From: G965232465 sp965232465
Lineage (GTDB): Bacteria > Pseudomonadota > Alphaproteobacteria > JAQWUY01
Assembly: GCA_965232465.1 (NCBI GenBank)
Contig: OZ246977.1
Location: forward strand, 2,356,001 to 2,420,000
Reading direction: 5' to 3'
DNA: 64,000 bases
This document shows, one piece after another, positions 37,366 through 46,748 of this stretch. Made by a program: the position numbers and the translations under genes. The notes below the pieces were generated by a model. The model saw nothing but the letters and a program-made list of their open reading frames with translations. It was not told the DNA's origin and ran no database searches. Positions within the stretch are counted from its first letter, which is position 1. Each line of letters begins with the position of its first letter.

Positions 37366-38129
37366 TACACCAATTCGTTTCTTAGTTCTGCCATTGCCAT
37401 AAGTAAATTGGCATCATCACGGTTACAACTGTTGTCCGCTTGCTTATATTTGCGTAAATCCTTTAACGCAACAATACGCCCGGGATTGGATTTCATCACC
37501 ATACACCGTTGCCCTAAATATATGGCCTCTTGAATAGAGTGGGTAACAAATAAAATTGTCATATTAGCACGACGCCAAATATCCAATAATTCGTCATTCA
37601 GTCTATCACGCGTGATTTCATCTAATGCCCCAAATGGTTCATCCATGAACAATATATCAGGTTCATGTAATAATGCCCGTGCAATGGCAACCCGTTGCCG
37701 TTGTCCCCCCGATAATTGATGTGGATACCTTTTGCCAAAATCTGAAATACCCATCATATCTAATAATTCTTGGATGCGTTCAGATGTAGTCGGCAAAGCA
37801 TTTTTCCCCCCAACCATAGACGGCAAACGAATATTATCCCACACATTTCGCCATGGTAAAAGGGTGCTTTCTTGGAATACAAAGCCTGTTTTTCGCTGTT
37901 GACGCACTATACTGGGGGATGTCCCCAGTATAGTAGCATCCCCAGAAATAGGATCTAATAAGTCGGCTAAAACCCGTAACAGGGTGGATTTGCCACACCC
38001 AGATGTACCAAGAATGGTTAAAAATTCCCCCTTGGGTATATCCAAATTGACATCCGAAAGCACAGTCGTTGCAACCGTGCCATTGACATATCCAATGTCC
38101 AAATTATGGGCTTCAATAGCATTAGACAT
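37362..38129 (-). CDS. ABC transporter ATPase, SsuB/TauB type
   Basis: A 255-residue ATP-binding subunit. Walker A is GTSGCGKST, the signature is LSGGQRQRVAIARALLHEP, Walker B is ILFMDEPFGALDEITR, and the switch histidine is in VTHSIQEAI. Nine bases separate it from the binding-protein gene. It pairs with the SsuC-type permease downstream. Confidence 0.93.
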   Translation of the reverse strand: MSNAIEAHNLDIGYVNGTVATTVLSDVNLDIPKGEFLTILGTSGCGKSTLLRVLADLLDPISGDATILGTSPSIVRQQRKTGFVFQESTLLPWRNVWDNIRLPSMVGGKNALPTTSERIQELLDMMGISDFGKRYPHQLSGGQRQRVAIARALLHEPDILFMDEPFGALDEITRDRLNDELLDIWRRANMTILFVTHSIQEAIYLGQRCMVMKSNPGRIVALKDLRKYKQADNSCNRDDANLLMAMAELRNELVY

Positions 38130-38137
38130 AATGATCC

Positions 38138-39175
38138 CTATGCCCCAATCTTGGGGCGTTGAGCAGATGTCATTTTCAAAATCTTATCTGTGTATACATC
38201 GTTTAATGCAGGACGCCCACCTCTGTATTGTCCAATACGATCAAACAATGCCAAGATTTCTTCCAATTTATCAGGGCTGAATGTAGCCCAACCATCACGA
38301 GCTGTATCCGCATCAAATGACATTTTCATGATAAGGTCAATGGTTTTTAATTCCCATCCTAAATCGATACCATCATAACTATTTACCAATGTTTCAACAG
38401 CCTTGGTTTGATTGGCATGTGTCCATTCCCAACCTTTGGCAACGGCACCAATGAATTTTGCTAAAGTATCAGCATTTTCTTCAATTGCCTTGTCTGTTGC
38501 AAAGTATACATTGGCATAGGCTGGTAACCCTAAATCGCTAACCAATACATCCACACGGTCTTCAATTACGCTTAGGGCTGCGGTGTTGGTAATCCAACCA
38601 CCAATAGCATCCACTTGACCGTCAACTAGGGGGACTTTGTCAAATCCCACATTTACCACACTCAGTTCGGACATGGGAATATTATTTTTTGCAGCAATCG
38701 CCTCAATAATAAATCGTGCGGTCGGTTGTACCCCAATTTTTACATTGCGTAAGTCCGCTACACCCCGTAAGGGTTTAGATCCCTTGGATGCAAAAGCATA
38801 TGGTCCTGTACGGAACCCACACGCAATAATTTTTACAGGCACACCCCCCGCACGGGCATTGAATAATTGTGCGGTTTCTGAAAACTGCCCCAAAGTTGCC
38901 GCCCCAGATACCACAGGTGGAACGGTTGCCGAGTTTGGTCCGCCGGGGCTAAATTTCACATCGATACCAGCCTCGTCAAAGAATCCTTTTTTGGCGGCGA
39001 CAACATCACCAATTTGACCATTGGACATCAACCAATCGTATTTCATAACGACTTTTGCCCTGCCACCAGCATGTGCCGGCAAGATTAAAGACATGCCAGA
39101 CCCTGCTACTAACAAAGTGCCAGCAACACCGCCCATAAAGCTTCGGCGATTCATTTTTAGTGTTTTGTTTTCCAT
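38138..39175 (-). CDS. ABC transporter substrate-binding protein, NMT1/SsuA-like, Tat signal
   Basis: A 345-residue periplasmic binding protein. The N-terminus has a twin-arginine signal (NRRSFMGGVAGTLLVAGSG), so it is probably exported folded. The rest fits the NMT1/THI5-like group used by sulfonate, taurine and pyrimidine-precursor importers: KVVMKYDWLMSNGQ, VPPVVSGAATLGQ and VPLVDGQVDAIGG. The ligand is unknown. It is preceded by AGGAGAATATATA. It feeds the ATPase and permease encoded downstream. Confidence 0.9.
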   Translation of the reverse strand: MENKTLKMNRRSFMGGVAGTLLVAGSGMSLILPAHAGGRAKVVMKYDWLMSNGQIGDVVAAKKGFFDEAGIDVKFSPGGPNSATVPPVVSGAATLGQFSETAQLFNARAGGVPVKIIACGFRTGPYAFASKGSKPLRGVADLRNVKIGVQPTARFIIEAIAAKNNIPMSELSVVNVGFDKVPLVDGQVDAIGGWITNTAALSVIEDRVDVLVSDLGLPAYANVYFATDKAIEENADTLAKFIGAVAKGWEWTHANQTKAVETLVNSYDGIDLGWELKTIDLIMKMSFDADTARDGWATFSPDKLEEILALFDRIGQYRGGRPALNDVYTDKILKMTSAQRPKIGA

Positions 39176-39223
39176 TATATATTCTCCTCTGAAAAATGTG
39201 TATGGTACATATTAAATGCTATA

Positions 39224-39676
39224 TTATGATTCACCGTTTTCGGTGAAAATACAATGTGAGTATCCTATATCACCGTACCAATAATACAGTTCCCACAGTG
39301 TATCATCCGGATCGTGGAAATAGACACAGTATGCCTGCCACGCAGGATATTTCTTGGGGGGGGATAAAAATTCCACCCCCCGATTTTTTAATTCGAGGTA
39401 CATGTCATCCAATTCTTTATCACTGCTTAACTCCACCGCAATACATGCTTTATTCACCCCTTGTGGGGCACGGGCGTTGTTGACACCAGTGTAGTGGTTG
39501 ATATGATCCAATTCCCATGCGGCTAAAATAACCCCGGGGGCATGAAAATCAACAAAACTTTGTGCACGACGGCGTACTTTGAAGCCTAATTTATTGGTGT
39601 AAAAATCAATGGTGCGATCCACATCTTCCACCAATATACATATATCTTTGATTGCTCTTATTTTTTCTAAGCTCAT
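39224..39676 (-). CDS. VOC-family (glyoxalase-like) protein
   Basis: A 150-residue member of the vicinal-oxygen-chelate superfamily, with DICILVEDVDRTIDFYTNKLGFKV at the start and YFHDPDDTLWELYYW near the end. Metal-ligand candidates are His and Glu in these segments. Such proteins include glyoxalases, ring-cleavage dioxygenases and epimerases. Between the SDR and binding-protein genes, it probably acts on the imported compound; the reaction is not known. Confidence 0.82.
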   Translation of the reverse strand: MSLEKIRAIKDICILVEDVDRTIDFYTNKLGFKVRRRAQSFVDFHAPGVILAAWELDHINHYTGVNNARAPQGVNKACIAVELSSDKELDDMYLELKNRGVEFLSPPKKYPAWQAYCVYFHDPDDTLWELYYWYGDIGYSHCIFTENGES

Positions 39677-39703
39677 GGTATGTGCCTTATTTTTTATCCT
39701 TTG

Positions 39704-40471
39704 TTATCGTCCCAACCAACCGCCATCAACGGCAAGGGTAACACCATTCACATAATCAGAAGCCGAAGAACTAAGAAAAACCAATGCACCCCCCAAGTCT
39801 TCTGGGGTTCCCCAACGACCGGCGGGCATCCGTATCATAATTTCCGCCCCTCGTTTTTCATCATCCCTTAATACTTGTGTTTGATTGGTATTGATATATC
39901 CGGGGGCAATGGCATTAACATTTACACCCTGCGAAGCCCATTCGTTTGATAATGCTTTGACCAATTGTTTAATTCCCCCCTTGGCGGCAACATAACTGGG
40001 ATGATTTAGACCGCCCTGATAGCTCATTAACGATGCGATAAAGATAATTTTTCCCGATGTATTTGCCAGCATTTGTTTGCCAATTTCACGGGTTAAAACG
40101 AACTGCGAAGATAAATCAAGTTCAATAATGAAATCCCAATCATCATCCGTATGTTCCGTTGCAGGTGAACGGCGAATAGTCCCCGCATTATTCACCAAAA
40201 TATCGATGGTTTGGGGGTTTGATTTTATTTTATGAATAAATGCCCATAATGCAGTGCGATCCGAAAAATCACATTGATATGCACAAAATGTCCGCCCCAA
40301 ATCGGTAATTATTTTAGATAATTCTCCATCTTCGCTCAAAGAACGGCTAACACCAATAATATCCGCCCCTGCCTGTGCAAGGGCAATTGCCAAACCAAAA
40401 CCGATACCTTGACTGCACCCTGTAATCAGTGCTACTTTACCCGTTAAATCAAAACTATTTAAAATGCTCAT
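39704..40471 (-). CDS. Short-chain dehydrogenase, KduD-like
   Basis: A 255-residue NAD(P)-dependent oxidoreductase. It has TGCSQGIG (cofactor loop), NNAGTIRR, catalytic Ser in IIFIASLMS, and YVAAKGGIKQLVK with catalytic Tyr/Lys. The opening FDLTGKVALITG and the PGYINTNQTQVLRDD segment resemble 2-deoxy-D-gluconate 3-dehydrogenase KduD. An ATG at 40480 exists, but AGGA would touch it directly; with the ATG at 40471 the spacing is 9 bases, so that start is chosen. A strong terminator precedes it. Confidence 0.88.
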   Translation of the reverse strand: MSILNSFDLTGKVALITGCSQGIGFGLAIALAQAGADIIGVSRSLSEDGELSKIITDLGRTFCAYQCDFSDRTALWAFIHKIKSNPQTIDILVNNAGTIRRSPATEHTDDDWDFIIELDLSSQFVLTREIGKQMLANTSGKIIFIASLMSYQGGLNHPSYVAAKGGIKQLVKALSNEWASQGVNVNAIAPGYINTNQTQVLRDDEKRGAEIMIRMPAGRWGTPEDLGGALVFLSSSASDYVNGVTLAVDGGWLGR

Positions 40472-40518
40472 TTCTTTCATTCCTGTTTTTTAGGTGTATT
40501 TTACTTAGAGGTCTTATC

Positions 40519-40555
40519 AAAAAAAACACCGTGTCTCAATGCTGAGGCACGGTGT
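40519..40555 (-). terminator. Strong terminator after the aldehyde dehydrogenase gene
   Basis: A 13-bp stem: 40526-40538 (ACACCGTGTCTCA) pairs with 40543-40555, with one G-T pair and an ATGC tetraloop. On the minus strand it is followed by eight T residues (40519-40526). It separates the aldehyde dehydrogenase gene from the SDR-led operon. Confidence 0.9.
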
Positions 40556-40659
40556 CCGCATGTTAGTATGCGTATTCTCCTAAGAAATTATTTTAAATCA
40601 TATGCACAAAAAATGTATTTGTCAATACTTTTTTTGCTTCATCTATATTTTGTATCGTG

Positions 40660-42096
40660 TTACGCCTGTAACCAACCGGTTACTGCTTTGGTTTCAAAGA
40701 AGTCTTCTAATCCCCAATGTCCCCCTTCACGACCATTACCAGATTGTCCATATCCACCGAATGGCAGACATGTAGAACGGGGGGCACCGTTTATTTCCAC
40801 TTGTCCTGTTTTCATTTGACGGGCAACACGGCGGGCCTTGATTTCATCTTGGGTTTGAATGTAATTCGTCAATCCATACACCGTATCATTTGCCATAGTG
40901 ACAGCTTGCTCTTCCGTATCAAATGGTGTCATAATTAACACTGGTCCAAACACTTCCTGTTGCCACAATGTCATATTCATGGTTACATCCGCAAACACAG
41001 TTGGCTTAATGTAGTACCCTGTTTCAAAACATTCGGGTTTACCCATACCCCCCGCCAAAAGAGTAGCCCCCTCGTCTATACCAGTTTGAATTAAATCTTG
41101 AATTTTTTGCCATTGCAGTTGCGAAATCACAGGACCAATATGTTTGCCATTATCCGCAGGGTTCCCCACGGTTGCAGATTGGGCAATAGCGGTTGCAGTT
41201 GCCACCGCTTGGTCATACACAGACCGCTCTATCAACATACGAGTGGGGGCGTTACAAGATTGTCCAGAATTATGAAAACAGTGCAGTACGCCCCGCTTTA
41301 CCGCATCATCATCCGCATCGGCAAAGATAATATTTGCCCCTTTACCCCCCAATTCCAGAGTTACCCGTTTAATGGTATCGGCAGATGCTTTGGTAATGGC
41401 TTTTCCTGCCCTTATCGATCCTGTGAAGCTGATCATTTGAATGTCCGGATGATTTGACAAACGGCTACCAACCCCTTCGCCATCGCCATTAACCAAATTA
41501 AACACACCCGCAGGGAATCCAACCTCATCAATCATTTCTGCCAAGAATAAGGCATTAAAAGGGGACAATTCAGAGGGTTTTAATACAACCGTACACCCCG
41601 CCGCCAATGCGGGTGAAATTTTTAACATAATTTGGTTCATCGGCCAATTCCATGGGGTAATAAGGCCACATACACCAATCGGTTCACGAATAATTTGTGT
41701 GTTTAAATCACCACCCATGGCATTTTCTGTTTCAAATTCTTCCATCGCTTTAATCGCATCTGCCAAGTGCATACTGCCCACCGCAGCCTGTTGTGCGTGG
41801 GCAATAGACAATGGAGCCCCCATTTCTTGGCTAATGATATCACCCATTTGATTGTTGCGTTCTTCGTACATTATCAATAACTTTTTTAACAATGCTAATC
41901 GTTCTGCCACAGGCGTATCAGCCCATGCAGGAAATGCCTTTTTTGCCGCCACAACCGCCTTGTCTGTATCAGCGACATTGCCGATGGCAACAGGGGCGAT
42001 TTCTTGTTCTGTTGCAGGGTTAACAACAGGTACAGTTTTGTTCGATTCTGGGGTAACCCATGCACCATCAATATAAAATTCTAAGGTATGCTTCAT
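40660..42096 (-). CDS. NAD(P)-dependent aldehyde dehydrogenase
   Basis: A 478-residue enzyme oxidising an aldehyde to the acid. Signatures are TPWNWPMNQIMLKISPALAAG, SFTGSIRAGKAI, the general-base Glu in LELGGKGANIIFADAD, and the catalytic Cys in HNSGQSCNAPTRM. The substrate is unknown, but it may work with the SDR downstream on the imported compound. It is cut off from that gene by a strong terminator, so the two are at least partly separately controlled. Confidence 0.93.
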   Translation of the reverse strand: MKHTLEFYIDGAWVTPESNKTVPVVNPATEQEIAPVAIGNVADTDKAVVAAKKAFPAWADTPVAERLALLKKLLIMYEERNNQMGDIISQEMGAPLSIAHAQQAAVGSMHLADAIKAMEEFETENAMGGDLNTQIIREPIGVCGLITPWNWPMNQIMLKISPALAAGCTVVLKPSELSPFNALFLAEMIDEVGFPAGVFNLVNGDGEGVGSRLSNHPDIQMISFTGSIRAGKAITKASADTIKRVTLELGGKGANIIFADADDDAVKRGVLHCFHNSGQSCNAPTRMLIERSVYDQAVATATAIAQSATVGNPADNGKHIGPVISQLQWQKIQDLIQTGIDEGATLLAGGMGKPECFETGYYIKPTVFADVTMNMTLWQQEVFGPVLIMTPFDTEEQAVTMANDTVYGLTNYIQTQDEIKARRVARQMKTGQVEINGAPRSTCLPFGGYGQSGNGREGGHWGLEDFFETKAVTGWLQA

Positions 42097-42253
42097 GGTA
42101 TTTTCTTTCTAAAAATATTAGTTGTTTTAATGCTTATAAAGTATATGAATCTTTTTTATAAAAAGTCAACAGTAAATTTATACATTACTATTTTATCATT
42201 TAAATCAATGAGTTAAATCTTTTCAAAAATATCATAAAGTATTGTCTTGGCGG

Positions 42254-42853
42254 TTATCCAATGCGTTGTACATGCGTATCCATATGTTGCCGAATACGGT
42301 GCAGGGTGCGTTTAAAAGCATCTGTGCCTTTGTATATGTCGGTGGGGTGGGGGTTTTTTGTTGTTGCTGTTATGGGGGTGGTATGGGTGCTGGTGTACAT
42401 GGCACCGACCATCATTAAATTGTCGCACATATTCATATCTTCGAACATCATTTGGGTGTCATTGGCACGCACTTCGCTGTTGTTTTCAAAATGGGCATAG
42501 GTGTTTTTTTGCCGTTCGATAAAAGCGGTGGGGTCGTTGCTATATCCGTATACAGGTTTGCCTTGTGCCGCCATATACCCCATTTCAAAGGCGGTGCCCA
42601 CATCCATGCTGATACCGTGGTAGGGGGTCATATTGGCAACCACCATATCACAGCTATCCATCATATGTTTATTTTGCAAATAAAGGGCGATGCCAAATGC
42701 AAAAGGGCTATCGTATGCGTCAGGATTTAAGGTATTATCCAAAGGGGCATGTCCGATAAATCCGTATTTTTTACATATCTCTTTTTTAATGGCAAACCAT
42801 GCTTGTGGATCCGGTAAAAATACATCGGGACCCGCTAAGTAAATATTTTTCAT
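42254..42853 (-). CDS. Nucleoside 2-deoxyribosyltransferase-family protein
   Basis: A 199-residue protein of the family that exchanges bases between deoxyribonucleosides. It has the N-terminal IYLAGPDVFLP and the likely nucleophile Glu in DVGTAFEMGYMAAQGKPVYGY. Catalytic activity is inferred from those motifs. It is read divergently from the nucleoside hydrolase gene, 157 bases apart, so both may serve nucleoside salvage. AAGGACACACCC precedes the ATG. Confidence 0.9.
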   Translation of the reverse strand: MKNIYLAGPDVFLPDPQAWFAIKKEICKKYGFIGHAPLDNTLNPDAYDSPFAFGIALYLQNKHMMDSCDMVVANMTPYHGISMDVGTAFEMGYMAAQGKPVYGYSNDPTAFIERQKNTYAHFENNSEVRANDTQMMFEDMNMCDNLMMVGAMYTSTHTTPITATTKNPHPTDIYKGTDAFKRTLHRIRQHMDTHVQRIG

Positions 42854-43010
42854 AAGGGTGTGTCCTTTTGATATGGTGTGTTAAGGGGATAAAGTACGCT
42901 ATTGCCCCCCAATTGTCAAGTTAAGATGTTTTATATTTTACATTGCTTTAAAACTATCTGTTTGATATGATTGTATATATCAAGGTAATATATATATAAA
43001 GGAAAACAGT

Positions 43011-43985
43011 ATGGCAAAATATAAGGTGATTTTTGATACAGACCCCGGTATCGATGATATGATGGCTATTTTTATGATGGCGGGGCATCCAGATATTGAT
43101 ATATTAGCCTTCACCACGACCTTTGGCAATGCGTCAGTGGATACCACCACCCGTAATGCCATGTATTTGTCCGCATTGATTGCCCCAGTGCTGGGATATG
43201 AAGTCCCTGTGTATAGGGGGGTGGATAAGCCTTTTATGTTTGACAATGCCCCAAATTTTGCCGACTTTGTCCATGGTACGGATGGGTTGGGGGACGCAGG
43301 CGTACCTATTCCAGCGTATAAAACCCCTGATACGCACATGGGTGCCGCCGAATATATTGTAAAAACCGTTCGGCAACATCCCCATGAAATCAGTTTGGTG
43401 GCGGTGGGACCATTGGGGAATGTGGCACTTGCCATGTTGTTGGAACCGAATTTACCCACCTTGTGTAAAAATATATGTATCATGGGGGGAAGCTTTTATC
43501 ATAAAGGCAATATCACCCCCGCCGCCGAAGCAAATACATACAACTCCCCCCACGAATCAGATATTGTGTTTGGGGGCAAGTGGGGTGATGGTAGCGGTGT
43601 TGCCGGATTAGATGTAACCTATTCGGCACCTTTTTCTCAGAACTATTTGGAAACCTTAGCGACCACCAGTGATTTGGCACAAAAAATGTGGCATATGGGG
43701 ACATTTTATATGGGTTTTTATAAAAATATTTGCCATGATACAGCTTTGCATTGTCATGATGCGTTTGCTGTTGCCCTTATAACCCATCCAGAACTGTTTA
43801 CAACTATGCACGGACCCATACGGGTTGTACCCGATGGCATAAGCCGTGGACAAACGATTATCAAGGCCGCCACCAGTGGCGATGATATGGGCAATTGGAA
43901 TCGCCCAAGTATAAATATAGCCATATCCATTGATAGGGATGGTTTCAGAACCCTTTTTGCCGATTGTATCAAAAGACTTTCGTAA
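43011..43985 (+). CDS. Inosine-uridine-preferring nucleoside hydrolase family
   Basis: It cleaves the N-glycosidic bond of nucleosides to base and ribose. The 324 residues carry the Ca2+-binding motif DTDPGIDDMMAI and the later GPLGNVAL, MGGSF and HCHDAFAVA, with the aspartates and His expected of the family. The nucleoside preference cannot be read. AAAGGAAAACAG precedes the ATG at 43011. Confidence 0.93.
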   Translation: MAKYKVIFDTDPGIDDMMAIFMMAGHPDIDILAFTTTFGNASVDTTTRNAMYLSALIAPVLGYEVPVYRGVDKPFMFDNAPNFADFVHGTDGLGDAGVPIPAYKTPDTHMGAAEYIVKTVRQHPHEISLVAVGPLGNVALAMLLEPNLPTLCKNICIMGGSFYHKGNITPAAEANTYNSPHESDIVFGGKWGDGSGVAGLDVTYSAPFSQNYLETLATTSDLAQKMWHMGTFYMGFYKNICHDTALHCHDAFAVALITHPELFTTMHGPIRVVPDGISRGQTIIKAATSGDDMGNWNRPSINIAISIDRDGFRTLFADCIKRLS

Positions 43986-44035
43986 AGGATGTTATGTTTT
44001 TTAATATACAAAAATATACTTTGTATCCCCAAAAT

Positions 44036-44069
44036 GTTAGCTATATGTAAAAAAGTTAGCCTTATGTAA
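44036..44069 (+). repeat. Two direct GTTAGC repeats next to the exporter promoter
   Basis: GTTAGCTATATGTAA at 44036-44050 and GTTAGCCTTATGTAA at 44055-44069, period 19 bases, lie immediately before the promoter. They may be a regulator binding site, perhaps for a metal-responsive protein. Confidence 0.5.
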
Positions 44070-44077
44070 CTTTTTTC

Positions 44078-44106
44078 TTGACATGGTCATAACACCTGCA
44101 TATGAT
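44078..44106 (+). promoter_or_regulatory. Promoter of the putative Mn exporter
   Basis: TTGACA at 44078-44083, a 17-base spacer and TATGAT at 44101-44106. It is a near-consensus sigma-70 promoter, about 40 bases before the ATG at 44146. Confidence 0.8.
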
Positions 44107-44145
44107 ACAAGTATCTTTTTATATTTTTTTTAGGGATACTTTTTT

Positions 44146-45339
44146 ATGAAACAAACTGTTGTTAAAACCTCTGTCTCCCCAATGGGTATGGGCAAATATA
44201 GTGCTGAAATTGCTGCGGCATTGCGGTTTATTGCTGTGTTTTTTGTTGTTGCGATAATTCCGACTGTGAATGCTGAGTTTGGTGGTGTTTTGTATCAATC
44301 GATGATCGATACTTATGTGGGTGTAACCACATGGGTGGCACTGACTTTGGCAATGTTATATGGGTGGGAAAAGTATTTTAAAGTCGATTTTGCCCATATT
44401 ATGAATCGGCATAAACGCTACCAACCTTTAATTGCCGCCGTTTTGGGGGGCATGCCGGGTTGTGGGGGGGCGATTGTTATTACCACCCAATACGCCCGTG
44501 GTGCCGCATCGTTTGGGTCATTGGTGGCAACTTTGACGGCGACTATGGGGGATGCGGCATTTTTGCTCATTGCTGCTAAGCCGGATGTTGCCGTTTTGGT
44601 GATTTTGGGCGGTATTGTTGTGGGGACAGTAACTGGCTATGTGGTCGATACATTACCCCACGCAGGCCGTTTAAACAGATCGACTATTAAGGATTTGTCT
44701 TGCCGTGTATCGGGTAAGGTTGCGGATATTAAAAATGGTTTTTGGAAGCCCATTGATGCGTTGTGGCTATTGTTGTTATTCCCAGGATTGATGATAACCC
44801 TTATTGATGCGGTGGGGGCGGATGCAAATCTGGTATTGTCGTTTGTATACACGGATTTTGCCAATCAGCTGGCGGTGTTTATGGCAACTTTTTCGTTGGC
44901 AATATTTATTGCATCGCCTCGGGAATCTAATCCTATGACTTTGATAACCCGCAGGGTATCACATGGGCGTCGGGTGGTGGCGGAAACGGCATTTATTTCC
45001 GCTTGGGTGTTGCTAAGTTTCTTTTTATACGATGCAACTATGCACTATATGCAGTGGGATTTATTAGTATTGTTTGGCAGTATTGCCCCCGTGTTGCCAT
45101 TGGTGGCGATTTTAATTGGTTGGTTACCGGGCTGTGGTCCACAGATTGTCGTAACAACCTTGTATATAAATGGTTTAATTCCCTTTTCTGCGTTAATGGG
45201 CAATGCCATATCCAATGATGGGGATGCCTTGTTCCCCGCATTGTCGATTGCCCCGAAATCTGCCGTGTGGGCAACGGCATATAGCACAGTGCCCGCCTTG
45301 ATTGTGGCGTATGCAATTTATTTTGTATATGGGATGTAA
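44146..45339 (+). CDS. Putative manganese/heavy-metal transporter (ArsP_2 type)
   Basis: A 397-residue membrane protein with about ten helices in two halves, each carrying a PGCGG or PGCGP motif (GMPGCGGAIVITTQYARGA and LPGCGPQIVVTTLYINGL). This internal symmetry and motif fit the 10-TM putative manganese exporters in the ArsP_2 family, where the duplicated motif is thought to bind the metal. Mn specificity is inference from the family. A strong promoter with two direct repeats lies upstream, so metal-responsive control is likely. Confidence 0.85.
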   Translation: MKQTVVKTSVSPMGMGKYSAEIAAALRFIAVFFVVAIIPTVNAEFGGVLYQSMIDTYVGVTTWVALTLAMLYGWEKYFKVDFAHIMNRHKRYQPLIAAVLGGMPGCGGAIVITTQYARGAASFGSLVATLTATMGDAAFLLIAAKPDVAVLVILGGIVVGTVTGYVVDTLPHAGRLNRSTIKDLSCRVSGKVADIKNGFWKPIDALWLLLLFPGLMITLIDAVGADANLVLSFVYTDFANQLAVFMATFSLAIFIASPRESNPMTLITRRVSHGRRVVAETAFISAWVLLSFFLYDATMHYMQWDLLVLFGSIAPVLPLVAILIGWLPGCGPQIVVTTLYINGLIPFSALMGNAISNDGDALFPALSIAPKSAVWATAYSTVPALIVAYAIYFVYGM

Positions 45340-45397
45340 AATTTTATAAAATTTGTTATAAAAATACCTTGCAAAAAAATATAGATGTTATTATATT

Positions 45398-45432
45398 CAG
45401 TCGTCTTTAATGCGTAAAGGCGACTGATTTTT
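45398..45432 (+). terminator. Terminator hairpin between the Mn exporter gene and metK
   Basis: CAGTCGTCTTTA at 45398-45409 pairs with 45415-45426 (12 bp, one G-T), loop ATGCG, then TTTTT at 45428-45432. It is 58 bases past the exporter stop and 59 bases before the metK ATG. It may also act as an attenuator of metK. Confidence 0.75.
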
Positions 45433-45490
45433 AACCCACCACCGATCTTCATAATATTATGAACAGTAGGCTTTTAAAAAGGGGGTCATT

Positions 45491-46687
45491 ATGACACACT
45501 ATTACTTTACTTCTGAATCTGTATCTGAGGGACATCCCGATAAAATTTGCGATCGTATTTCCGATGAAATACTGGATTATTGCTTAGGCAAAGATCCCAT
45601 TGCCCGTTGTGCGGCGGAAGTATTAACCGCCACCAATCATGTAACCATTGCGGGCGAAGTGCGGGGGAATGGTATTACCGATGCGAATGGGGCAATTTTA
45701 CCATCGGTCAAAAACGATATATGTGCTTTGGTGCGAAAAGCCGTCAAAGACATTGGATATGAACAGGATGGATTCCACTGGCAAAAATTGGATATTAACT
45801 TTCGCCTACATGGACAATCCCCCGAAATTGCCCAAGGGGTGGATGAGGGGGTCGATAAAAGCACCGGCAAAGATAGACAAGAAGGTGCCGGCGACCAAGG
45901 TTTAATGTTTGGCTATGCTACCACAGAAACCCAACATTTAATGCCTGCGGCGATTTATTATAGCCACCGTATTTTACAACACTTGTCTGTCCTGCGTCAA
46001 TCGCCACAAAACCCCGGATTTGGACCAGATATGAAATCGCAAGTTACCCTTAAATATAATGCTAATGATGAAATTGTGGGGGTTGGTAATGTGGTTGTAT
46101 CGGCACAACATACCCCAGAATTTCGGGAGGGTGTACGGGGGGTAGTGGAACGGGTTGTGGCGGAAGTTTTGCCATATCCAGTGGAACAATTATTTGTCAA
46201 TCCTACGGGTGCATTTGTTATCGGCGGACCCGATGGGGATGCGGGTTTGACGGGACGGAAAATTATTGTCGATACCTATGGGGGGGCGGCACCACATGGG
46301 GGGGGGGCGTTTTCTGGCAAAGACCCAACCAAGGTTGACCGCTCTGCCGCATATGCGGCAAGGTATTTGGCAAAAAATATTGTTGCTGCTCAGCTGGCCA
46401 AACGCTGTTTGGTACAATTGTCATACGCCATTGGTGTGGCACAGCCCATGTCTATTTTGGTGGATACTTATGGGACAAGCACATTGGATAATAATATATT
46501 GGTGGATGCAATTTTAAAGTCCATGGATTTAACCCCCAAGGGTATCCGTACACACCTCAATTTAAACCGTCCCATTTATGTGCCAACCGCTTCTTATGGA
46601 CATTTTGGTCGCAAAGCAGAAAATGGGTTTTTTACATGGGAAGCTTTAAACTTAGTCGATACTTTAAAGCAACATATTCAGGTATAA
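45491..46687 (+). CDS. metK: S-adenosylmethionine synthase
   Basis: It makes S-adenosylmethionine from methionine and ATP. The 398 residues have the family landmarks TSESVSEGHPDKICDRISDEILD, GAGDQGLMFGYA, GGPDGDAGLTGRKIIVDTYGG and GGGAFSGKDPTKVDRS, with the metal- and ATP-binding residues present. AAAGGGGGTC precedes the ATG. The leader contains a 12-bp palindrome CATAATATTATG at 45450-45461 but I see no recognisable SAM riboswitch. Confidence 0.97.
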   Translation: MTHYYFTSESVSEGHPDKICDRISDEILDYCLGKDPIARCAAEVLTATNHVTIAGEVRGNGITDANGAILPSVKNDICALVRKAVKDIGYEQDGFHWQKLDINFRLHGQSPEIAQGVDEGVDKSTGKDRQEGAGDQGLMFGYATTETQHLMPAAIYYSHRILQHLSVLRQSPQNPGFGPDMKSQVTLKYNANDEIVGVGNVVVSAQHTPEFREGVRGVVERVVAEVLPYPVEQLFVNPTGAFVIGGPDGDAGLTGRKIIVDTYGGAAPHGGGAFSGKDPTKVDRSAAYAARYLAKNIVAAQLAKRCLVQLSYAIGVAQPMSILVDTYGTSTLDNNILVDAILKSMDLTPKGIRTHLNLNRPIYVPTASYGHFGRKAENGFFTWEALNLVDTLKQHIQV

Positions 46688-46710
46688 TCAAATATAGGGC
46701 GTGTGGATAA

Positions 46711-46744
46711 TATAGTCAAATCAATATAAATTGATTTGACTATA
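46711..46744. terminator. 15-bp perfect hairpin after metK
   Basis: TATAGTCAAATCAAT at 46711-46725 pairs perfectly with 46730-46744 around ATAA. It lies between convergent metK and lipoprotein genes. It is AT-rich and lacks a T-run, so it may be an RNA processing or termination element. Confidence 0.5.
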
Positions 46745-46748
46745 TAAT

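Noticed and set aside
45398..45490. SAM-II type riboswitch upstream of metK
   Set aside because: GCTTTTAAAAAGGGG near the ATG resembles the SAM-II tail, but the hairpin is a terminator-like stem with a 5-base loop. The U-rich L1 and the close downstream pairing segment of SAM-II are missing.
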